Shown piece after piece: positions 15,115 to 23,075 of a DNA stretch of 64,000 nucleotides. The notes under the pieces are model-generated. The model was not told the DNA's origin. It worked only from the letters and a program-made list of their open reading frames with translations, and ran no database searches. Made by a program: the position numbers and the translations under genes. Source of the DNA: Clostridiales bacterium UBA3758 (GTDB lineage: Bacteria; Bacillota; Clostridia; Oscillospirales; Oscillospiraceae); contig DFGE01000022.1 of the NCBI GenBank assembly GCA_002371675.1, positions 186,001 to 250,000 of the forward strand, given 5' to 3'. How positions within the stretch are numbered: position 1 is the stretch's first letter; every line of letters starts with the position of its first letter.

Positions 15115-16800
15115 TTACGAATCAGCAAGCACGATCTGCTTGTCGCAGTATTTGAGCGCAGCAGGCCGGTGCGTTACGATCACGACGGTCTTATCCGTCA
15201 TTGCGCGCAAATTCTGCAGCACGCGCTGCTCGGAGGCGGCGTCCAGCGAGCTTGTCGCCTCGTCGAGCAAAAGAATCGGCCGGTCGGAAAACACAGCGCG
15301 GGCGATGGCTATACGCTGCATCTGCCCCTCGGAAAGACCTGCGCCGCCCTCGCCGAGCAGCGTATCCAGTCCCTTATCGAGTGCAAGTACGAACTCGTCC
15401 GCGCAGGCGATACGGAGCGCGGAGAGCAGCCCCTCCTCGTCGCGCATGGCCTTACGGTCGCCGAAGGCGATGATCTCGCGGATGCTGCCGCTGAGCAGCT
15501 GATTGCCCTGGGGGACATAGGCGAAGAGCGAACGCCAGGAGGCGTCAAGCTCACGCTCGCCATGGCGCGTCTGTATAACGCGGCTGCCGCACTCAAGCGG
15601 ATAGATCGCCATAAGCAGCTTCAAAACCGTACTTTTGCCACTGCCGGAGTGCCCGGTCAAGGCTGCAAATTCCCCTTTGCACAGCTTCAAAGACAGGTCA
15701 CGCAGCGCGACGGACTGCACGGCGTTCTCGTCCTCCCGCACAGGCGGCTTGTAGGTAAAGCCCGCCCTGCGAAGCTCAAGCGCGATGAAATCTTCCTGAT
15801 AAAAGCGGCGGATCTCCTCCTTTGTTCTTGTCCTGGCTGCATCTTCGGCGAAATACTCCGCCTCCATCAATCGCTCCGCGCTCGCAACGAGGGAAGCAAA
15901 GCGCGGGATAACGCCGGAGAGATTCGCCATCGGGCGCTGGACAATGCCGACAAGCTCAAGAATAGCGGTAAAGGTACCGTAGCTCATGGCGCCGCGGAAG
16001 ATAGCGACGGCGCAGTAGATCGCCGCGGCGGCGTAACTGCCCTGCACGGCGACGCCGAAGCCGAGATTGCAGAAGTTGGAGAACAGATTGCGATTGATCC
16101 GTGCGCTGCGGTGCAGGCTCATTTTCTCGGCCGCCTCTTTCTCCGTGCTCTCCTCCATGCCGAAGCTGCGGACGATCATCAAGCTGCTGAGCCGCTCCTG
16201 CAGAAAGACGCGAACGCGCCCATCCGCCTCCTGAACCTGCTTGTGGCGGCGGCGGAGTCCCGCGCGCATGAAATAGGTCACGCCGATCATCACGAGGCCG
16301 ACAGGGATCAGGACGGCCGCAAACAGCGGCTGCATCACGATGATCGCGGCAAGGGCGCCGACGAGGCGCACGAGCATTCCGGCGAGATTCGGCAGAATCT
16401 CGGAGGCGTTCAGCGCGACAACATGCGTGTCCGAGGTGAGGCGGTTCATCCACTCGCCCGTGTGCACCGAAGTGACCGTCGCGTAATCGCGGCGGAGCAG
16501 ACACGCAAACAAACGAGCGCGGAAACGGTTTTCCAGGCCGGATTCCGTCCACTCGCGCAGAAAGCGCGTGAGGAAGCCGAGCATGAGCTGCACGACAACC
16601 ACTGCGGCAAAGAGAAGGGCATATTTCCTGATCCCCGGCACGTCAGCGCCGACCGCCGCGTCAACCAGGCCGCGCAGGATAACCGCAATAGAGACGCCAA
16701 GAACGCCCATCACAACCTGCGTGAGCGTAAGAGCGAGGATATTCCATTTTTCTTTTCCCGCCACGCGGCTGAGCCAGCGCAGGATATCTGCGTTTTTCAA
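15115..16800 (-). CDS. ABC exporter, fused permease and ATPase
   Basis: A type-I ABC half-transporter of about 561 residues. The six-helix permease occupies roughly residues 1-310 and the ATPase the last ~220. Walker A is GHSGSGKST, the Q-loop lies in AYVPQGNQLL, the signature is LSEGQMQRIAIARA, Walker B is ILLLDEATSSLD, and the H-loop is VTHRP. No C39 peptidase domain is attached. I place the start at the TTG (16800) that overlaps the preceding stop as TTGA; a TTG at 16818 is also possible. It is the last gene of a kinase-peptidase-exporter operon, so it probably exports a peptide processed by its neighbours. Confidence 0.88.
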   Translation of the reverse strand: MKNADILRWLSRVAGKEKWNILALTLTQVVMGVLGVSIAVILRGLVDAAVGADVPGIRKYALLFAAVVVVQLMLGFLTRFLREWTESGLENRFRARLFACLLRRDYATVTSVHTGEWMNRLTSDTHVVALNASEILPNLAGMLVRLVGALAAIIVMQPLFAAVLIPVGLVMIGVTYFMRAGLRRRHKQVQEADGRVRVFLQERLSSLMIVRSFGMEESTEKEAAEKMSLHRSARINRNLFSNFCNLGFGVAVQGSYAAAAIYCAVAIFRGAMSYGTFTAILELVGIVQRPMANLSGVIPRFASLVASAERLMEAEYFAEDAARTRTKEEIRRFYQEDFIALELRRAGFTYKPPVREDENAVQSVALRDLSLKLCKGEFAALTGHSGSGKSTVLKLLMAIYPLECGSRVIQTRHGERELDASWRSLFAYVPQGNQLLSGSIREIIAFGDRKAMRDEEGLLSALRIACADEFVLALDKGLDTLLGEGGAGLSEGQMQRIAIARAVFSDRPILLLDEATSSLDAASEQRVLQNLRAMTDKTVVIVTHRPAALKYCDKQIVLADS

Positions 16801-17225
16801 AACAGCTTTCTCTTCCAATCTATCAGCTTTTGCCGGGTCTTGATGAGGCCGGCGCGAATGGGGAAATGATCACACCAGAGATGCACATAGCGCTGATAGG
16901 CCGGGTCCGTGACAGGGATGGTCTTCCCGTCGCGCACAACGGCGGTCATCACGCCGAGGATCTGATCCTCGCGGACGAATTCCGGCACGGCGCAGTTGTC
17001 TCCTACGATCCGATAGCCGTCGTCCAGGACTTCGATGATGCGGTGCAGCACATAGCTTGTGCCGCGCTTGAAGAGCACAGCGTCGTAAAGCCTGCATCTC
17101 TCTTTCCCCCGCTTCTCGATCACCATGAGATCCCGATCCTGCCGGAGCAGCGGCATCATGCTCCGGCCTTTATTGGGAAAGACGATGTTTCCGTGTTTTT
17201 CCAGTTCTTCTTCAAAGCTGCTCAT
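16797..17225 (-). CDS. S24/S26 family peptidase (signal-peptidase-like)
   Basis: A 142-residue protein with the S24/S26 catalytic core. The nucleophile motif GRSMMPLL lies at residues 20-27 (Ser22), and VLHRIIEV at about 59-66 supplies a His61 that would act as base, as in Ser/His signal peptidases. GDNCAVPE is the conserved box E-like element. There is no N-terminal membrane anchor. Relatives occur in peptide-natural-product and secretion cassettes. It overlaps the kinase-like gene upstream by 4 bp and the ABC exporter downstream by 4 bp, so all three act together. Cleavage target is not visible. Confidence 0.8.
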   Translation of the reverse strand: MSSFEEELEKHGNIVFPNKGRSMMPLLRQDRDLMVIEKRGKERCRLYDAVLFKRGTSYVLHRIIEVLDDGYRIVGDNCAVPEFVREDQILGVMTAVVRDGKTIPVTDPAYQRYVHLWCDHFPIRAGLIKTRQKLIDWKRKLF

Positions 17226-17956
17226 GCTCTTAGCCCCTCATAGGAGACGAAAGCCGCCTCCTGATCTCGGTTGCAGATAACGCGGCGTACGGGAACGCCC
17301 GTCGTGATGCGATGGACATACTGCAGCACGCGCTTCATGCGCTCCGCGTTATCCGACTGATAGCTCTGCTGCAGCAGCAGCGAATAGGCCTCTGCCAGAC
17401 TGAGCTCTTCCACGCGATTCTCTGTTCCGCGCGTGATCACGCCCACTGCGCGCAAAGGGAGCATGGTGTTGCGGCTCAGATGGTGCTTTCCGTCCCAGGG
17501 CGTGCCGCAGACGAGGATGCCGCTCTCGGTAATGCGGAGCAGCGGCTTGTCGTCGTTGACCATGAAGGCTCGATCCCCGAAAGCCTGCCGCCAGAGCCGC
17601 GCGTGCGTACTCTTGCCCACACCGCTGTGCGCTGTGAAGAGATAAACCTCGCCGTCCACGGCGATGGCAGAGCCGTGAAAGAGCAGCACGCCCCGCTCAA
17701 GGAAATCCTCCGCGATCTTGCGGTAGAGCGCAAGCTGCTCGAGATATTCGGCATCCCAGATCCTCGGCGTCTGCCCTTCCTCGCGCGCGGTACGATCCGC
17801 GTGGATCTGTTCACAGCGCAGATCCTCCTCTGTGACCGAAAAGCAGACACAGGGCGTCTCGTCGCTGAGATAATCGGAGCAAAAACGCTCCGTCCGGGCA
17901 AAAATGGCGCGTACGCAGATGGGTATACCTGCGAGAGAGATGGTAAACTCCGTCAT
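17222..17956 (-). CDS. HPr kinase-like P-loop protein
   Basis: A 244-residue protein with the fold of the HPr kinase/PEP carboxykinase C-terminal domain. LLFHGSAIAVDGEVYLFTAH leads into a Walker A (AHSGVGKST, residues 109-117). Then comes VNDDKPLL, the acidic strand typical of this family, and CGTPWDGKH. It lacks the HPrK N-terminal domain and is not a true HPr kinase. Relatives in lasso-peptide and other RiPP clusters phosphorylate or assist the precursor. ATG at 17956 follows GGAGGGGGAGA. First gene of a three-gene overlapping operon. Confidence 0.8.
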   Translation of the reverse strand: MTEFTISLAGIPICVRAIFARTERFCSDYLSDETPCVCFSVTEEDLRCEQIHADRTAREEGQTPRIWDAEYLEQLALYRKIAEDFLERGVLLFHGSAIAVDGEVYLFTAHSGVGKSTHARLWRQAFGDRAFMVNDDKPLLRITESGILVCGTPWDGKHHLSRNTMLPLRAVGVITRGTENRVEELSLAEAYSLLLQQSYQSDNAERMKRVLQYVHRITTGVPVRRVICNRDQEAAFVSYEGLRA

Positions 17957-17992
17957 TCTCCCCCTCCGATTTCTATACATAAAGATGTGTTA

Positions 17993-18021
17993 ATTATAGT
18001 ACGCACATTCCAGAAATGCAA
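17993..18021 (-). promoter_or_regulatory. Promoter of the kinase-peptidase-ABC operon
   Basis: Minus-strand TTGCAT (18021-18016), 17-bp spacer, TATAAT (17998-17993), 37 bp before the ATG at 17956. Confidence 0.75.
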
Positions 18022-18044
18022 CCGCGGAATTGCCCGCATCCCGG

Positions 18045-18073
18045 TTGACCTGGAGAGCCAAATGTGGTATTTT
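18045..18073 (+). promoter_or_regulatory. Probable promoter of galK-galT
   Basis: TTGACC (18045-18050), 17-bp spacer, TATTTT (18068-18073), about 34 bp before the galK ATG. The -10 element is weak, and no obvious operator was seen. Confidence 0.55.
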
Positions 18074-18106
18074 GATACGGAAAAATAACGAACCGGAGGG
18101 CTTCCC

Positions 18107-19291
18107 ATGTACGAGGAACTCAAGCAGAAATTTGCCCGGACCTTTTCGCGCCCCGCGCGCTTTATCTTCTCCGCTCCCGGCCGGACCGAGATTGGCGGAA
18201 ACCATACGGACCACCAGCTTGGCTGCGTGCTGGCCGGTGCCGTAAGCGTCGACACGCTGGCGGCCGTCGACCTCAACAGCGACGGTGTGATCCGTGTGCT
18301 CTCGGAGGGCTACCCGCTCTGCGAGATCGCTTTGGACGAGCCGGAAATCCGTGAGGATGAAAAGGGCACGACCGCTGCGCTCATCCGCGGTGTCGCCGCG
18401 CGCATTGCCTCCCGTCCTCGCGCCATCCAGGGCTTTGACGCCTATGTGACATCCCGCGTGCTGCCCGGCAGCGGGCTGAGCTCCTCCGCTGCCTTCGAGG
18501 TACTGATCGGCACGATCATCAACGAGCTCAGCTGCTGCGGGCTGAACGCCGTCGAGATTGCGCAGATCGGGCAGTATGCGGAAAACGTGTACTTTGGAAA
18601 GCCCTGCGGCCTGATGGATCAGATGGCCTCCTCCGTAGGCGGCATCGTGACCATTGATTTTGCCGATCGGGACAAGCCCGTCGTCGAGCCCTTGGCCTTT
18701 GATTTTTCCTCCTGCGGCCATGCGCTGTGCATCGTAAATTCCGGCGCGGATCACGCCGACCTGACGGACGAGTACGCGGCGATCCCGCGTGAGCTCAAAA
18801 AGGTATGCGCCGTGTTCGGGAAGGACGTTCTGCGAGAGGTAGACGAGGCGGAATTTTACAGCCGCCTGCCCGAAGTGCGCAAGTTGGCCGGGGATCGCGC
18901 GGTAATGCGCGCGATGCACGTCTATGACGATAACCGCCGCGTCCAACAAGAAGTCGAGGCGCTGAAAGCGAACGACTTTGCACGTTTCCTGGAATTGGTC
19001 AACGAGTCCGGCCGCTCCTCCTGGCTGTACCTGCAAAACGTCGTCCCCACGGGGAACACGGCGCACCAGGAGCTTGCGCTGACGCTCGCGCTCGCCGCTA
19101 AGCTGCTGGGAGGCCGCGGCGCCTGCCGCGTACACGGAGGCGGCTTCGCCGGGACGATCCAGGCCTTCGTGCCGCTGGATCTGCTTGAGAGCTTCCGCAG
19201 CGGTATGGACGCCGTGCTCGGCGCAGGCGCTTGCCAGGTGCTGTCCATCCGCCCTGAGGGCGGCGTACTGCTGGAGGAGGATAAGACATGA
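18107..19291 (+). CDS. galK: Galactokinase
   Basis: First step of the Leloir pathway: ATP-dependent phosphorylation of galactose to galactose-1-phosphate. The 394-residue GHMP kinase has the galactokinase signature as PGRTEIGGNHTDHQ near residue 24, the GHMP ATP loop LPGSGLSSSAAFEV at about 122, and the C-terminal GRGACRVHGGGFAGT motif. CGLMDQMASSVGG supplies the conserved catalytic-region Asp. ATG at 18107 follows CCGGAGGG. It overlaps galT by 4 bp. Compared with the standard signature, the usual GRxNxIGEHxDY reads GRTEIGGNHTDH. This form is common in clostridial relatives but leaves some doubt about sugar specificity. Confidence 0.9.
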   Translation: MYEELKQKFARTFSRPARFIFSAPGRTEIGGNHTDHQLGCVLAGAVSVDTLAAVDLNSDGVIRVLSEGYPLCEIALDEPEIREDEKGTTAALIRGVAARIASRPRAIQGFDAYVTSRVLPGSGLSSSAAFEVLIGTIINELSCCGLNAVEIAQIGQYAENVYFGKPCGLMDQMASSVGGIVTIDFADRDKPVVEPLAFDFSSCGHALCIVNSGADHADLTDEYAAIPRELKKVCAVFGKDVLREVDEAEFYSRLPEVRKLAGDRAVMRAMHVYDDNRRVQQEVEALKANDFARFLELVNESGRSSWLYLQNVVPTGNTAHQELALTLALAAKLLGGRGACRVHGGGFAGTIQAFVPLDLLESFRSGMDAVLGAGACQVLSIRPEGGVLLEEDKT

Positions 19292-20772
19292 GAGGATACA
19301 TCAACGCGCTCATACGCTACGCGCTCGACAAGGGGCTTCTTGAGAGCGGAGACGAGCTCTGGGCTTTCAACCGCCTGCTCGAGGTCATGGGTCTGGATGA
19401 GGCCGAGGGGGAAGAGATCGGCGATCCCGAGCTCTGCGAGATCCTGCAGGCGCTCACGGACGACGCCGTTTCCCGCGGGCTTCTGGACGACAACATCACC
19501 GCACGCGATCTTTTCGACACCAAGCTCATGGGCGCCATCACCCCTCTTCCCCACGAGCTGCGGAAGAAATTCGCCGCGCTCTACGAAGCGAGCCCCGAGG
19601 CCGCGACCGATTGGTTCTACCGCTTCAGCTGCGACACCAACTATATCCGCCGCGACCGGATCCGCAAGGATCTCAAGTGGGTCTATGCCTGCGAATACGG
19701 CGATCTGGACATCACGGTCAACCTCTCCAAGCCAGAGAAGGACCCGCGCGCCATCGCGGCCGCCCGCCTTGCGCCGCAGTCGGGCTATCCGAAGTGCCAG
19801 CTCTGCGCGGAAAACGAGGGCTACGCCGGGCGTATGAACCACCCCGCGCGGCAGAACCACCGCATCATGCCGCTCACCATCGCCGGTTCCCCCTGGTACT
19901 GGCAGTACTCCCCCTATGTGTACTACAACGAGCACTGCATCGTCTTCAATTCACAGCACACGCCGATGAAAATCGACCGCAGCGCCTTTGAAAAGCTCTT
20001 CGACTTTGTGACGCTCTTCCCGCACTATTTCGTCGGCTCCAACGCGGATCTGCCCATCGTGGGCGGCTCCATCCTCAGTCACGATCATTTTCAGGGCGGC
20101 CACTATGAGTTTGCCATGGCCAAGGCGCCGATCGAAACGAAGATCGAGTTCCGCGGCTATGAGGATGTGGAGGCCGGGCTCGTGAAATGGCCGATGTCCG
20201 TCATCCGGCTCACGGCGGCGGGCCGCAGCCGTATCGTCGAACTGGCAGACAAGATCCTGACGCGCTGGCGCGGCTACAGCGATGCGAGCGCCGTGATCTA
20301 CGCCGAGACCGACGGCACGCCGCACAACACCATCACGCCGATCGCCCGCCGCCGCGGCGAACAATACCAGCTTGACCTTGTGCTGCGCAACAACCTAACT
20401 ACCGAGGAGTACCCGCTCGGGCTCTATCATCCGCATCAGGAGCTGCACCATATCAAGAAAGAGAACATCGGCCTCATCGAGGTCATGGGTCTGGCGGTGC
20501 TCCCCTCCCGGCTCAAGGGCGAGCTGGAGGAGCTCAGACGGGCCATCCTCGCGGGAGAGGATCTGCGCGTCAACGAGAAGACCGCCGCGCACGCAGACTG
20601 GGCCGAGGGACTCAAGCATTATTACGACTTCAACGAGGAGAACGCCGGGGAGATCCTCCGTCAGGAGGTAGGCCGCGTGTTCATGTGCGTGCTCGAGGAC
20701 GCCGGCGTATACAAGCGCACGCCCTCCGGCAAGACCGCCTTCCTGCGTTTTATCGACGCGGTCAACGCGTAA
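19288..20772 (+). CDS. galT: UDP-glucose--hexose-1-phosphate uridylyltransferase (class II)
   Basis: Transfers UMP between UDP-glucose and galactose-1-phosphate, the second Leloir step. At 494 residues it is the long Firmicutes form (GalT family 2), not the ~350-residue E. coli form. Conserved blocks include RDRIRKDLKW, the Cys pair in YPKCQLCAENEGYAGR, and GGSILSHDHFQGG. The last is the His-x-His active-site region with the UMP-accepting histidine. The LYHPHQELHHIKKENIGLIEV segment closes the active site. The ATGA overlap with galK gives tight coupling; no galE or mutarotase lies nearby. Confidence 0.95.
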   Translation: MRGYINALIRYALDKGLLESGDELWAFNRLLEVMGLDEAEGEEIGDPELCEILQALTDDAVSRGLLDDNITARDLFDTKLMGAITPLPHELRKKFAALYEASPEAATDWFYRFSCDTNYIRRDRIRKDLKWVYACEYGDLDITVNLSKPEKDPRAIAAARLAPQSGYPKCQLCAENEGYAGRMNHPARQNHRIMPLTIAGSPWYWQYSPYVYYNEHCIVFNSQHTPMKIDRSAFEKLFDFVTLFPHYFVGSNADLPIVGGSILSHDHFQGGHYEFAMAKAPIETKIEFRGYEDVEAGLVKWPMSVIRLTAAGRSRIVELADKILTRWRGYSDASAVIYAETDGTPHNTITPIARRRGEQYQLDLVLRNNLTTEEYPLGLYHPHQELHHIKKENIGLIEVMGLAVLPSRLKGELEELRRAILAGEDLRVNEKTAAHADWAEGLKHYYDFNEENAGEILRQEVGRVFMCVLEDAGVYKRTPSGKTAFLRFIDAVNA

Positions 20773-20817
20773 AAAGCGCGGCGGAAACCGCACCCTTGTG
20801 TAAAAACACATAATAGT

Positions 20818-20846
20818 AAAAGCCGCTGCTGATGCAGCGGCTTTTC
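20818..20846. terminator. Shared terminator between galT and moaC
   Basis: Stem AAAAGCCGCTGC/GCAGCGGCTTTT with a 4-base loop and A/T tracts on both sides, between two convergent genes. Confidence 0.85.
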
Positions 20847-20863
20847 CATTTCTTACGCATTCA

Positions 20864-21346
20864 TCACGGCTCGTCGCGGTGGAATTCCCCATGCACGCCC
20901 CCGGTTTTGGAAAGAAGCCGGATATCGGAGATCACCATGTCCTTCTGCACGGCCTTGCACATGTCATAAACCGTGAGCGCGGCGACGGAGACCGCAGTCA
21001 GCGCTTCCATTTCCACGCCGGTGCGCCCGTCGCAGCGGACGGAGGCCTCGATCTCGACCGAGAGGCGTTGCTCGTCGAGAGAGAGGCTGAGGTCAATGCC
21101 GCTGATGGGGATGGGGTGGCACATGGGGATCAGATCCGGCGTGCGCTTTGCTCCCATCACGCCCGCGACCTGCGCGACCGTCAGCACATCGCCCTTTTTC
21201 ATGCCGCCGCTGCGGATGAGCGCAAAGGTGTGCTCGTTCACGAGCACGCGCCCGGCTGCCACCGCGGTGCGGGTCGAGACAGGTTTTTCGCCTACGTCCA
21301 CCATTTTGGCGCGGCCTTCCTCATTGAAGTGCGTAAAATCCTCCAC
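20864..21346 (-). CDS. moaC: Cyclic pyranopterin monophosphate synthase
   Basis: MoaC converts the MoaA product to cyclic pyranopterin monophosphate in molybdopterin synthesis. All family hallmarks are present: THFNEEGRAKMVDV at the N-terminus, PDLIPMCHPIPI, TGVEMEALTAVSVAALTVYDMCKA, and VQKDMVISDIRLL with the catalytic Asp-Lys region. The product is about 160 residues, a normal length. AAAGGAG lies 8 bases before the GTG at 21346; the ATG at 21352 is only 2 bases from it. With the GTG start the N-terminus aligns without extension to known MoaC. No other molybdopterin gene is in the window. Confidence 0.95.
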   Translation of the reverse strand: MEDFTHFNEEGRAKMVDVGEKPVSTRTAVAAGRVLVNEHTFALIRSGGMKKGDVLTVAQVAGVMGAKRTPDLIPMCHPIPISGIDLSLSLDEQRLSVEIEASVRCDGRTGVEMEALTAVSVAALTVYDMCKAVQKDMVISDIRLLSKTGGVHGEFHRDEP

Positions 21347-21374
21347 CGTCATCGCTCCTTTACTTGATGGCTCG

Positions 21375-21403
21375 AGTATATCACAAGAGGGACGCGATTT
21401 CAA
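21375..21403 (-). promoter_or_regulatory. Promoter of moaC
   Basis: Minus-strand TTGAAA (21403-21398), 17-bp spacer, TATACT (21380-21375). Confidence 0.7.
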
Positions 21404-21495
21404 TTGCGAGAACTGCAAACTGCGCATAGTCCGGGCGCGGCGGCGATACACTCTACGGGTGATGAAATGAACCGACCGAACTCCTGCGCGCCTGT

Positions 21496-22065
21496 ATGAT
21501 CGAGCGCGCCGTTTTCTTCCTGCTCACGGCCGTGCTGCTCACGGCGCTGCCGTATGAGACGACGGCTCTGCTCGCCGCCGCGGCGGTGCACGAGCTGGGT
21601 CATATCGGCACGCTCCGCTTCCTGGGCGGGCGGATCGACAGCTTCCGCTTTGAGGGGCGGGGCTTTTGTCTGCGCTTCCGTGAGCCAAACGAGCTCTGGA
21701 GCAGCGTTCTGATCGCCTTTGCCGGCCCGCTGGCCGGGCTGCTGTTTGCGCAGCTGTTGATGCTGCTTCATATGAAAACAGGCTGGAACTGGCTGCGGCT
21801 CTGCGCGGGCTGCAGCGCGCTGCTCTCGGTCTTCAACCTCCTCCCCGCACATCCGCTCGACGGCGGGCAGATCCTCGAGCCGCTCGCCGCGGCGCTCTGG
21901 GGCGGCAAGCGTGCAAAACAGATCCTGCGCATCAGCGGCTGGCTCTGCTTCGGATTGCTGTTCACGGCAGGGCTGCTGCTCGCGCTGCGGGGCTATGGCT
22001 TCGCTCTGCTCGCGGCAGCACTCTTTCTGCTGCCGGAGCAGGCGCGTCGACATTGTTCACATTGA
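21496..22065 (+). CDS. M50-family membrane metalloprotease (SpoIVFB-like size)
   Basis: A 189-residue site-2-type protease with four to six hydrophobic helices. The zinc site is AVHELGHIG (HExxH) near residue 32. The third ligand lies in NLLPAHPLDGGQIL near residue 115. No PDZ or CBS domain is present, which gives a minimal M50 protease like SpoIVFB or small orphan S2Ps. Such enzymes cut transmembrane segments. The ATG at 21496 lacks a clear ribosome binding site, so the start is uncertain. It precedes the MoxR operon by 64 bp but that operon has its own promoter. Confidence 0.8.
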   Translation: MIERAVFFLLTAVLLTALPYETTALLAAAAVHELGHIGTLRFLGGRIDSFRFEGRGFCLRFREPNELWSSVLIAFAGPLAGLLFAQLLMLLHMKTGWNWLRLCAGCSALLSVFNLLPAHPLDGGQILEPLAAALWGGKRAKQILRISGWLCFGLLFTAGLLLALRGYGFALLAAALFLLPEQARRHCSH

Positions 22066-22070
22066 TGTGC

Positions 22071-22099
22071 TTGTTTCACGCTCTCGGATATGGTATAGT
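22071..22099 (+). promoter_or_regulatory. Promoter of the MoxR-DUF58-transglutaminase operon
   Basis: TTGTTT (22071-22076), 17-bp spacer, TATAGT (22094-22099), 30 bp before the MoxR ATG. Confidence 0.65.
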
Positions 22100-22129
22100 C
22101 GTGTAACTTCAAGTATGGAGGACACAGAT

Positions 22130-23074
22130 ATGAACACCATCAGCTCCGTCGGAAAAGCAAAGGCGGTCATCCGCGAGCTTGACAAGGCCATCGTCGGCAA
22201 GGACAACGTGCTCATCAAGGCGCTCCTCGCCGTGCTCGCCGGCGGGCATATTCTCATGGAGGACATCCCCGGCGTCGGGAAGACGACGATGGCGGTCGCC
22301 CTGTCACAGGCGCTTGGCCTCGATTACAACCGCGTGCAGTTTACGCCCGACGTGCTGCCCTCAGACGTCACGGGCTTTTCCATTTACGATAAAAATTCCG
22401 GTGAGATGCGCTACCAGAAGGGCGCGATCCTCTGCAATCTCTTCCTTGCGGACGAGCTCAACCGCGCGACAAGCCGCACGCAGTCCGCGCTGCTGCAGGC
22501 CATGGAGGAGGGCGAGGTCACAGTGGACAACCGCACCTATCCCCTGCCGCAGCCCTTTGTCGTGATCGCAACGCAGAATCCGGCCGGGGCGAAGGGCACG
22601 CAGCTGCTGCCCGATTCGCAGATGGACCGCTTCATGATCCGGCTCTCCATGGGCTACCCCGCCCATGACGACGAGGTGGAGATCCTGCGCAGGCGCAACA
22701 TGGGGCCGGGCAGGCAGGAGCTCGCCCGGATCGTGACGCGAGAGGAGCTGCTGCACATCCGCGAGGAGGTCGAGAGCGTATATGTCAAGGACAGTGTGCT
22801 CGACTATATCGTAACGCTCTGCGAAAAGACAAGAAAGGATCCGCGCATTCTGCAGGGCGCAAGTCCCCGCGCCTCGCTCGCGCTGAGTTCGCTTGCGCGC
22901 GCTACTGCCTGGATCCAGGGGCGGGACTATGTCCTGCCGCGCGACATTCGCTTTGTTTTCTCGGACTGCATCGAGCACCGACTCCTCTGGCCCGCCGAGC
23001 TCAGCGACCGCAGCACACAGTCCGCCGTGCTCGAGGAGCTCTTCTCCTCGGTCCCGGCTCCTGCCATCCACTGA
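22130..23074 (+). CDS. MoxR-family AAA+ ATPase
   Basis: A 314-residue AAA+ chaperone-like ATPase. Walker A is EDIPGVGKTTMA, Walker B is NLFLADELNRA, the sensor region is ATQNPAG, and arginine-finger and sensor-2 elements (SPRASLAL) follow. MoxR proteins remodel or activate partner complexes, typically with a DUF58 protein encoded next door, as here. ATG at 22130 follows GGAGG; an in-frame ATG five codons earlier contains that site. The next gene begins 1 bp after the stop. Together with DUF58 and a transglutaminase-like protein it forms a standard three-gene module. Confidence 0.93.
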   Translation: MNTISSVGKAKAVIRELDKAIVGKDNVLIKALLAVLAGGHILMEDIPGVGKTTMAVALSQALGLDYNRVQFTPDVLPSDVTGFSIYDKNSGEMRYQKGAILCNLFLADELNRATSRTQSALLQAMEEGEVTVDNRTYPLPQPFVVIATQNPAGAKGTQLLPDSQMDRFMIRLSMGYPAHDDEVEILRRRNMGPGRQELARIVTREELLHIREEVESVYVKDSVLDYIVTLCEKTRKDPRILQGASPRASLALSSLARATAWIQGRDYVLPRDIRFVFSDCIEHRLLWPAELSDRSTQSAVLEELFSSVPAPAIH

Positions 23075-23075
23075 A

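Noticed and set aside
17957..18106. A precursor-peptide gene for the kinase-peptidase-ABC cassette
   Set aside because: The 150-bp gap holds the two divergent promoters and no short frame with a ribosome site.
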